DNA of 11,593 nt from Victivallales bacterium. Lineage in GTDB: Bacteria; Verrucomicrobiota; Lentisphaeria; Oligosphaerales; Oligosphaeraceae. The stretch covers positions 1 to 11,593 of the forward strand of contig CAAGMX010000452.1 in the NCBI GenBank assembly GCA_900771165.1. Reading direction: 5' to 3'. Position 1 is the first letter of the stretch. Each line of letters begins with the position of its first letter. The position numbers and the translations under genes were made by a program. The notes under the pieces were generated by a model. The model did not search any database. It worked only from the letters and a program-made list of their open reading frames with translations, and was not told the DNA's origin. Positions 6,239 through 11,593 of this stretch are shown here, piece by piece.

Positions 6239-6691
6239 TCAACAGGATGCTATGAACAGGAGAAAAGGTCCGGCGCGTACGGGGAGGCTGCGGGTGCCCT
6301 CCACCCTTCGGAGCGTGTCTTTCTTCCAACGGATGGAGGGAGAGAGAGAGAGGGCAGATTCCGCCGAAAGCGCCAAGGGGAGGCCGCCCCGGGGCATCCA
6401 GGAGGAGCCGAACAGGGGCGCGCGTTTTCGGGGAACGGGAGGCGGGGAGAAGCGGCGGGCCTTGTCCTGCTGTTGGCGTAGAGCGCAAGGCGGCCGTTCG
6501 GGGTAGCCCGGGCGCAGGGCAAGTCTCTCCTGCCGGGGAGACTCCTCCAGAGAATGTGCCCTTTGCCGGAGAGGGGCGAACCGGTTGGCGTGGGCCGAGG
6601 AAGAAGAGAGACAGAAAAGGAGCAGGAGAAGGAGAGCGCACAATCTCTCCTTCTGGCGTCTTCTCCCTTTGCCTGCTCCTGGCTTTCTCAT
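6239..6691 (-). CDS. Hypothetical small secreted protein with signal peptide
   Basis: The 150-residue product begins with a basic segment rich in Arg and Lys (1-16), then a Leu-rich core (CALLLLLLFCL, 18-28) and a small-residue cleavage region SSSSAHA ending near residue 35. This is a classical Sec signal peptide, giving an exported mature protein of about 115 residues. The mature part is rich in Arg, Pro, Ser and Leu and matches no family I know. The start has a strong ribosome site, GGGGAGGAG, ending eight bases before the ATG. It starts 38 bp after the thuA stop on the same strand, so it is probably in the same unit. Third codon positions are mostly G or C. Against it stand the low-complexity composition and lack of recognisable fold. 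Confidence 0.45.
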   Translation of the reverse strand: MRKPGAGKGRRRQKERLCALLLLLLFCLSSSSAHANRFAPLRQRAHSLEESPRQERLALRPGYPERPPCALRQQQDKARRFSPPPVPRKRAPLFGSSWMPRGGLPLALSAESALSLSPSIRWKKDTLRRVEGTRSLPVRAGPFLLFIASC

Positions 6692-6699
6692 GGCCGAAT

Positions 6700-6708
6700 C
6701 TCCTCCCC
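6700..6708 (-). promoter_or_regulatory. Strong Shine-Dalgarno sequence of the secreted-protein ORF
   Basis: Read on the minus strand it is GGGGAGGAG, with eight bases to the ATG at 6691. It is the best ribosome binding site in the window and the main support for translating the ORF at 6239-6691. It lies 22 bp past the thuA stop codon read in the direction of transcription. Confidence 0.5.
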
Positions 6709-6729
6709 GGGGGCCCGGAGGCGGGGAAG

Positions 6730-7518
6730 CTACACCGACTTGTGCAGAGCGCTGGTGTCCACCTTGGCCAGGGGATTTTCCGTGTAGATCTTCTCGTGGC
6801 CTTCCTTGATGAACTCATTCCAGGGTTCGCGGTAGACTTCGGGGGCCGCCCAGCGGATGGCATTCCCCAAAATCTTCTGGACATTCTCGTCGTGGTAGAT
6901 GGGGAAGGTTTCGTGGCCGGGGGAGAAATAGAAGATTTTTCCATTGCCCCGGAGGAAGGTCACGCCGCTGCGGAAGACATTGCCTCCCTCGTACCAAGAG
7001 AGGAAGAGGACCTTCCCGTCATCGGGAATGTCAAAGCTCTCCCCATACATCTCCGTATGGGGAAGGACAAAGGTTTCGGGCACGCCCTCGTAGATGGGGT
7101 GACGACGGGCCACCTTCCACACACGCTCCTTTTCCCCCACTTCCCGCCAGTGCAGAGAGCAGGTGGTGCCCATCAGCCGCTTGAAGATCTTGGAGTAGTG
7201 GCCGGAATGCATGACAATCAGCCCCATGCCCGAAAGCACCCGGGCCTGGATCCGATCCACCAAGGCATCCTCCACCCGGGCATGAGCCGCATGTCCCCAC
7301 CACATCAGCACATCGGTGTTCTCCAGCACCTCCTGGGGAAGCCCCTGCTCCGGCATATCCAAGGACACCGCGCGGATTTCCAGATCCTCCGCCTGCAGGG
7401 CCTCCTTCAGATAGTTGTGGATGCCGTGGGGATAGAAGCTGCGGCAGAGATCCCCCAGGGCGCTCTCCTCCGTCTCGTGGACATTCTCATTCCAGATGGT
7501 GACACGAATCTTTTTCAT
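6730..7518 (-). CDS. ThuA-domain protein (trehalose-utilization ThuA-like)
   Basis: The 262-residue protein is a single ThuA-like domain, a class I glutamine-amidotransferase-like fold. Family signatures are WWGHAAHARV (73-82), LIVMHSGHYSK (100-110), CSLHWREVGE (120-129), HPIYEG (140-145), EMYGESFDIP (156-165), SWYEGGNVFRSG (174-185) and GHETFPIYHD (201-210). ThuA proteins act in disaccharide catabolism, best known for trehalose and related sugars in rhizobia together with a dehydrogenase; homologues are common next to sugar oxidoreductase genes, but none is seen here. There is no signal peptide, so it should be cytoplasmic. The ATG at 7518 follows a weak AGG eight bases upstream. It starts 46 bp after the FKBP gene in the same direction, so co-transcription is likely. 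The exact substrate is unknown. Confidence 0.93.
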   Translation of the reverse strand: MKKIRVTIWNENVHETEESALGDLCRSFYPHGIHNYLKEALQAEDLEIRAVSLDMPEQGLPQEVLENTDVLMWWGHAAHARVEDALVDRIQARVLSGMGLIVMHSGHYSKIFKRLMGTTCSLHWREVGEKERVWKVARRHPIYEGVPETFVLPHTEMYGESFDIPDDGKVLFLSWYEGGNVFRSGVTFLRGNGKIFYFSPGHETFPIYHDENVQKILGNAIRWAAPEVYREPWNEFIKEGHEKIYTENPLAKVDTSALHKSV

Positions 7519-7564
7519 CGTAATTACCTGATTTTTAGATGGTTACAAAGAAAAGAAAGGAAAA

Positions 7565-8221
7565 TTACCGAATCTCCAGCAGTTCCACATCGAAGACCAG
7601 GGTAGCCTGAGGCGGGATGACGCCGCCGGCGCCCGCTTCCCCGTAGCCCAGTTCCGGGGGGATCACCAAAGTGGCCTTTCCCCCGACGCCGATGCACTGC
7701 ATTCCCTCCGTCCAGCCCGGGATCACCCGGCTCAGGGAGAATTCCAGGGGTTCTCCCCGGTCCACGGAGGAATCGAAAACCGTTCCATCGATGAGGCGGC
7801 CCGTGTAGTGGACCTTCACCACATCGGAGGCCTTGGGGTGGCGGGCCGGATCCCCGGGCTCCATCACCAGAACCTGGAGTCCCGAAGGACGGGTCTCCAC
7901 GCCGGGACGGGCGCCGAACTCCTGGCGATAGGCGTCTCCCTCCTTCTGGTTCTTCTCCCCGTCCTGGGAGCCTCCGTGGCAGTCGCCGTGGCAGTCGCCG
8001 CAATCCCCGTGGCAGCCGCTATGCTCCATGGAATGGAAAAGCTTTTCCAGGAGAGCCATGCACTCCTCCTGGGGGACCTGGGGTTCGCGGCCCTCCATCA
8101 TATCCCGGATTCCCTCTGCCAGGGCGTCCAGATCCAGATCGACGGGGAAGCGGGAGAGTTGGGCGCCCATGTTCAGTCCCAGGGCATAGGAGGACTTTTC
8201 GTTTTCGGTTTGCAGAGCCAT
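7565..8221 (-). CDS. FKBP-type peptidyl-prolyl cis-trans isomerase with internal Cys/His-rich insert
   Basis: The enzyme speeds cis-trans isomerisation of prolyl bonds during protein folding. From the ATG at 8221 it has 218 residues. Residues 10-62 match the helical FKBP N-terminal dimerisation domain of FkpA/Mip proteins (YALGLNMGAQL, DLDALAEGIRDMMEG). Residues 113-218 form the FKBP core, with VVKVHYTGRLIDGTVFDSS (134-152), VIPGW (166-170) and LGYGEAGAGGVIPP (191-204); active-site residues Tyr139, Phe149, Asp150, Ile167, Trp170 and Tyr193 are present. Between the two domains lies a Cys/His-rich linker (63-82) with four Cys and five His, probably metal-binding. Unlike most FkpA/Mip proteins it has no signal peptide, so it is probably cytoplasmic. 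An upstream in-frame start would add 50 Pro/Ser-rich residues and is unlikely. No Shine-Dalgarno sequence is seen. Confidence 0.94.
   Translation of the reverse strand: MALQTENEKSSYALGLNMGAQLSRFPVDLDLDALAEGIRDMMEGREPQVPQEECMALLEKLFHSMEHSGCHGDCGDCHGDCHGGSQDGEKNQKEGDAYRQEFGARPGVETRPSGLQVLVMEPGDPARHPKASDVVKVHYTGRLIDGTVFDSSVDRGEPLEFSLSRVIPGWTEGMQCIGVGGKATLVIPPELGYGEAGAGGVIPPQATLVFDVELLEIR
7976..8017 (-). repeat. Short tandem repeat encoding the Cys-His-Gly-Asp motif
   Basis: On the plus strand GTGGCAGTCGCC occurs twice in direct succession (7976-7987 and 7988-7999), and the related GTGGCAGCC returns at 8009. Read on the coding strand it yields GCHGDCGDCHGDCHGG. The near-identical units suggest expansion by slippage or unequal recombination. 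Confidence 0.8.
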
Positions 8222-8577
8222 GGATGGATGGTAGAGGGGGAAGAGAGAGAGGGAGGCGGAAGGTCCTTCGGCTCCTCTGTTCGGCGGCGGGAAACTCCTG
8301 GGTGCCGGAGCCTGGGGTTTCAGGGGAAGAGGAAGACCGGGGCTTACTGTAATCACTTCCTCCCTGCCCACCCTTCCCGGAGAAGGAAAAATCCGGGGCT
8401 TTCCGGGGGGGGAATCCGGCCCGTGACAGGCCGCTGAACATGCCTTATGTTACGGGATCTTATGTCGTGGAACGACGGGGCGGCAGGATCGCCTTTTCTC
8501 TCCGGCCCCCCCTTGCCCGAAAACGGATCATCCCCGCAAGCTCCCCCTCTTCTCCCTGGAATCCCCTTCTTCTCCCC
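8222..8577. other. Divergent intergenic region between the FKBP gene and trkA
   Basis: About 355 bp that must serve both transcription directions. It contains a plausible rightward promoter at 8423-8451, a hairpin at 8376-8397 (CCCGGA with TCCGGG, loop of ten) and long pyrimidine-rich tracts directly before trkA. I found no convincing promoter toward the FKBP gene and no RNA gene. Confidence 0.5.
8423..8451 (+). promoter_or_regulatory. Candidate sigma-70-type promoter for trkA-trkH
   Basis: GTGACA (8423-8428) matches TTGACA at five of six positions. After a 17-bp spacer comes TATGTT (8446-8451), matching TATAAT at four of six. Transcription would start near 8458, giving a leader of about 120 bases. 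A CTTATGT direct repeat (8444-8450 and 8459-8465, period 15) overlaps the -10 and the predicted start. Confidence 0.45.
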
Positions 8578-9930
8578 ATGAACATCATCATTATCGGCGC
8601 CGGAGAACTTGGCCAGCTTGTGGCCGCCAAACTATGCTCTTTGAACCACGATGTGGTCGTGGTGGACACCAATCCGGAAAACCTGGAGGCGGCCAGCGAA
8701 GCCCTGGACACGGGATTGCTGGTGGGCGCCGCCACGGACGTGGAAGTCCTCAAGCGGGCGGGAGCCAAAGAGGCCGACCTGCTTCTGGCCCTCTCCGGAG
8801 ACGAACCCTCCAACGTGCTAGCCTGCGCCATCGCCAAACGCCTGGGCACCAAAAAGGCCATCTGCCGGGTCTTCTCCCGCGGCGTCTTCTCCGAGGCGGA
8901 CGGCATCACCCCCACCTCCTTCCACATCGACCACGTCTTCTCCTCCATCGACGAGAGCGTGGACCTGATCTACAGCATCCTCCAGAACCGGATCCTCCAG
9001 CAGAAGATCACCTTCCAGCATCCGGAGGCCCTGGTGGACGTGGTGAACATCCCTCTGAACTGCGCCCTGGCGGGGGTTCCCCTCCGCAATTTCTCCGAGG
9101 AGGAGACCCTGAAGAAGGTGCGTCTGGCGGCCATCATCCGGAAGCGGGAGCTGATTGTGCCCCACGGGGACACCGTCCTGATGCCGGGAGACAAGCTCTA
9201 TGTGGCCGGGCGGGAGGAGAATGTCACCGCCTTTGTGGAGTGGCTCTCCCACGACCGGAGCGTTCCCCTGAAGAGCATTGTGGTGGCGGGGCTGAGTCCC
9301 ATTGCCCAGCGTCTTCTCCTCCGGCTTCAGAGCCAGGGGCTGCAGATTCGGATCATCGAGCAGGACCGGGAGCGGGCGGAGAAGATGCTGGGCCAGCTCC
9401 AGGAGGGAAATCCCATGGTCTTCCAGGGGGAGATCACCAATCCCGACATTCTCTCCGAGGCCGATGTGGACAGCTGCGATGTCTTTGCCGCCCTCTCCTC
9501 CCGGGATGAAAACAACATCCTGGCCTGCCTGCTGGCCTCCCGTCTGGGGGCCAAGAAGGTCATCGCCCTCACCAGTACGGCGGAATACATGGACATTCTT
9601 CCCTCTTTGGAGCAGGCGGGATGCTGGTTCAACACCACCCAGATTGCGGCCAACGGCGCACTGCGCCTCCTCTCCAACCAGACCATCCGGGTGGATCCGG
9701 AGCTGCGGGCCCTCAATGCCCGGATTGTGGAGCTGGTCCTCACGGAGAAATCCTCCTACGTGGGAAAGAGAATCATGGACTGCGGCCTCCCCCAGGGCTT
9801 CCTGATTGCCCTGACGCTCCGGGGCGCCCAGGTCCTGGCTCCCACCGGCGAAACGGTGAATCAGGCGGGAGACCAGTGGATCGTCTTCACCAGCCCTGCG
9901 GAACTGCAGAAGGTCCGTCACCACATCTAG
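8578..9930 (+). CDS. trkA: Trk system potassium uptake regulator TrkA
   Basis: TrkA is the cytoplasmic, nucleotide-binding gating ring of the Trk potassium uptake system; it binds NAD(H) or ATP/ADP and controls the TrkH channel. The 450-residue protein has the usual duplicated RCK layout: TrkA-N 1 (1-about 125) with GAGELG at 7-12 and the ribose-binding Asp30, TrkA-C 1 (about 145-222), TrkA-N 2 (about 232-350) and TrkA-C 2 (about 375-450). In the second Rossmann unit the glycine motif is degenerate, AGLSPIA at 237-243, although the acidic end of strand two (Glu261) remains. The ATG at 8578 directly precedes the first beta strand NIIIIGAG and is chosen over an in-frame ATG at 8440 that would add 46 atypical residues. 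The leader is almost purely C and T with no Shine-Dalgarno sequence. trkH follows after 12 bp. Confidence 0.97.
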   Translation: MNIIIIGAGELGQLVAAKLCSLNHDVVVVDTNPENLEAASEALDTGLLVGAATDVEVLKRAGAKEADLLLALSGDEPSNVLACAIAKRLGTKKAICRVFSRGVFSEADGITPTSFHIDHVFSSIDESVDLIYSILQNRILQQKITFQHPEALVDVVNIPLNCALAGVPLRNFSEEETLKKVRLAAIIRKRELIVPHGDTVLMPGDKLYVAGREENVTAFVEWLSHDRSVPLKSIVVAGLSPIAQRLLLRLQSQGLQIRIIEQDRERAEKMLGQLQEGNPMVFQGEITNPDILSEADVDSCDVFAALSSRDENNILACLLASRLGAKKVIALTSTAEYMDILPSLEQAGCWFNTTQIAANGALRLLSNQTIRVDPELRALNARIVELVLTEKSSYVGKRIMDCGLPQGFLIALTLRGAQVLAPTGETVNQAGDQWIVFTSPAELQKVRHHI

Positions 9931-9942
9931 CCCCCCTATCCC

Positions 9943-11589
9943 ATGAATTCCCGCAGTGTTCTTTTCACCACCTCGGTCCTGACGTGCATCCTGGGGGTGG
10001 GCATGCTGGCGGCCATCGCCGTCGGCCTCTCCCGGGGCGACCCCCCCCATGCCCTCCTGGGCTTCTGGGGCAGCACCGCCGTCTGCCTGGGCTACAGCCT
10101 CACCGCCGCCCTCTTCTCCCGCCGTCCCTGGGCCATCAACCAAGTCCGCAACTCCCTGCGCTACGGATTCGTCACCATCTCCATGGCCTGGGGATCCGCC
10201 ATTCTCCTGGGCGCCCTCCCCTTTGTGCTGTGCTGCCGGCTTACCCTGCCGGACGCCATCTTCGAGACCGCCTCCGGCCTGAGCACCACCGGGTCCTCCA
10301 TCCTGGCCAACGGCATCCAGCTTCTTGGAGGCAAGGAACTGACCGGGGGGCTTACCGACCTGCCCCAGGCCATCCTCTTCTGGCGTCAGCTCCTGAACTG
10401 GTTCGGCGGCATCGGCTTTGTGATGTTCGCCCTGATCTTCCTGCCCGCCCTGGGAGGCGGCAAGCAGCTCTACAATGCGGAGGTTCCCGGCCTGAAGAAC
10501 ATCTTCGACCAGGTCTCCCCCCGCATCGCCACCACCGCCCGGATCATGCTGAGCTGCTACGTCCTGTGGACCGTCATCCTGATCCTCGCCTACCGCCTGG
10601 GAGGCATGGATTCCTTCTACGACGCCGTCTGCCACACCTTCTCCACGGTGGCCACCGGAGGATTCTCCCCCTATCCGGAGAATTTCGCCCACTTCCCCAA
10701 GGCCATCACCCAGTGGATCTGCACCGCCGGCATGCTCATCAGCTCCCTGAACCAGCTCCTCATGGTGAAACTCCTCTTCCACTGGCGCGCAGAATACCAC
10801 CGGGACGAGGAGACCCGGGTCTTCCTGGCCATCTTCCTGGTGTCCGTTCTCCTCATTCTCTGGCACATTCCCAAGCTGGCCGGATGGCAGATCCAGGATA
10901 TCAACGGCACCCCGGTCCCCCCCAGCCTGGAAAACACCCTGCGCGCCGTGGCCTTCCATGTAGCCGCCATCGTCAGCACCACGGGATTCGCCACCTCCGA
11001 CTACACCGGCTGGCCCAACGTCCCCTTCCTGCCCATCGTCTTTTTCTTCCTCCTGATTGTGGGAGGATGCGGCGGCTCCACCGCCGGCGGCATGAAACTC
11101 ACCCGTCTCCTGGTAGTCTTCAAGCAGAGCATCGGGGAGATCCGGCGGAAGATCTTCCCCCATCTTCTGCCCAATGTCACCCTGAATCGCCAGCGTCTGG
11201 ACATGACCTCCGTCCACCAGTGCATGGCCTTCTTCTTCCTCTACCTCGCCTCGATCTTCCTCTGCGCCTTCCTCCTGCTCATCCTCAACGCCAGGGGGCT
11301 CGACGGCGTCCCCCTGGATCTGGAGACCTCCCTGACCACCGCCCTTTCCTGCCTGAGCAACGTGGGGCCTGGCCTGGGTCGCATCAGCCCCTCCTACACC
11401 TTCGCCGACTTCTCCGCCTCCTCCAAGCTCCTGATGGCCTTCACCATGATTGCGGGGCGCCTGGAACTCTATGCGGCCTTTGTGCTGCTGCTCCCCAGCT
11501 TCTGGAGCCGCCAGGGACGCAAGCAGGAAACCCGCCTGCAGCCTCCCGCCCCCCGGGGAAAAGCCATTTCCCGGATCCCGCACCCCTAA
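9943..11589 (+). CDS. trkH: Trk system potassium uptake channel protein TrkH
   Basis: TrkH is the potassium-translocating inner-membrane subunit regulated by TrkA. The 548-residue sequence is strongly hydrophobic and shows the four pore repeats of the TrkH/KtrB superfamily, each with a filter glycine: STTGSS (114-119, Gly117), TVATGGF (235-241, Gly239), VSTTGFA (344-350, Gly348) and LSNVGPG (471-477, Gly475). The conserved WFGGIGFVMFALIFLPALGG region (153-172) and the intramembrane gate loop GGCGGSTAGGMK (374-385) are present. Two N-terminal helices precede the first pore repeat, as in TrkH. The last 27 residues or so form a hydrophilic Pro/Arg-rich tail. The gene starts 12 bp after trkA, in the spacer CCCCCCTATCCC without a Shine-Dalgarno sequence, so translation is probably coupled. 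The stop codon lies just inside the window; any terminator is outside. Confidence 0.97.
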   Translation: MNSRSVLFTTSVLTCILGVGMLAAIAVGLSRGDPPHALLGFWGSTAVCLGYSLTAALFSRRPWAINQVRNSLRYGFVTISMAWGSAILLGALPFVLCCRLTLPDAIFETASGLSTTGSSILANGIQLLGGKELTGGLTDLPQAILFWRQLLNWFGGIGFVMFALIFLPALGGGKQLYNAEVPGLKNIFDQVSPRIATTARIMLSCYVLWTVILILAYRLGGMDSFYDAVCHTFSTVATGGFSPYPENFAHFPKAITQWICTAGMLISSLNQLLMVKLLFHWRAEYHRDEETRVFLAIFLVSVLLILWHIPKLAGWQIQDINGTPVPPSLENTLRAVAFHVAAIVSTTGFATSDYTGWPNVPFLPIVFFFLLIVGGCGGSTAGGMKLTRLLVVFKQSIGEIRRKIFPHLLPNVTLNRQRLDMTSVHQCMAFFFLYLASIFLCAFLLLILNARGLDGVPLDLETSLTTALSCLSNVGPGLGRISPSYTFADFSASSKLLMAFTMIAGRLELYAAFVLLLPSFWSRQGRKQETRLQPPAPRGKAISRIPHP

Positions 11590-11593
11590 CCCC

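Noticed and set aside
6009..6506. A 165-codon plus-strand frame in the region after the terminator
   Set aside because: It is Arg/Gly-rich without any motif or ribosome site and lies opposite the better-supported minus-strand ORF and hairpins.
6556..7605. A 349-codon plus-strand frame opposite thuA
   Set aside because: It is antisense to a clear ThuA-domain protein and ends in the thuA-FKBP spacer.
7565..8371. Longer FKBP start at 8371
   Set aside because: The added 50 residues are Pro/Ser-rich with no signal-peptide or domain character, while homologous sequence begins right after the ATG at 8221.
8440..8577. Longer trkA start at 8440
   Set aside because: It would overlap the likely promoter -10 and add 46 residues before the canonical Rossmann start NIIIIGAG.
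8818..11583. A 921-codon open frame on the minus strand opposite trkA and trkH
   Set aside because: It is fully antisense to two clear family members. Its product is a Gly/Glu/Gln/His-rich low-complexity chain, as expected from the complement of GC-rich codons.
1..11593. CRISPR arrays, insertion sequences, tRNA or rRNA genes
   Set aside because: No regularly spaced repeats of CRISPR size, no transposase or terminal inverted repeats flanking a cargo, and no tRNA or rRNA signatures were seen.

Overview
The window is GC-rich bacterial chromosomal DNA that appears to span a replication origin. No taxonomic marker gene is present. The protein repertoire, the GC-rich codon use and the frequent lack of Shine-Dalgarno sequences would fit a Verrucomicrobiota (PVC-group) bacterium, but this is an inference at moderate to low confidence.

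Left part (1-1586). The 5' part of dnaA runs leftward off the window edge from its start at 779. Upstream of it lies about 800 bp without a convincing gene. This gap holds an AT-rich segment and three DnaA-box-like nonamers spaced exactly 11 bp apart (1299-1329), next to a 22-bp AT-rich stretch. This is the best candidate for oriC. To its right is the leader of the next gene, with a hairpin and a good ribosome binding site.

Centre-left (1587-5658). Three rightward genes with short gaps form a probable operon: a two-part ADP-ribosylglycohydrolase-family protein (691 aa), a phosphomannomutase/phosphoglucomutase (514 aa) and hisI (phosphoribosyl-AMP cyclohydrolase, 133 aa).

Centre-right (5659-8221). 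A leftward unit starts with an FKBP-type prolyl isomerase carrying an internal Cys/His-rich repeat. It continues with a ThuA-domain protein, then a probable small secreted protein of 150 aa, then a hairpin-dense stretch that may encode a 26-aa membrane microprotein. It ends at a strong intrinsic terminator (5882-5938). This terminator faces the hisI operon, so the two units converge.

Right (8222-11593). A divergent intergenic region with a plausible promoter precedes trkA and trkH, an operon for the cytoplasmic NAD-binding regulator and the membrane channel of a Trk potassium uptake system. Both genes are complete.

Genes to the right of the putative origin and dnaA to its left all point away from it, so they would be on the leading strand; the FKBP-ThuA unit is the exception. 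Most genes are preceded by pyrimidine-rich leaders with no Shine-Dalgarno sequence. The most unusual items are the 11-bp-phased DnaA boxes, the Cys/His repeat inside the FKBP protein, the hairpin-dense region with its terminator, the uncharacterised small ORFs after thuA, and the SD-less pyrimidine leaders.
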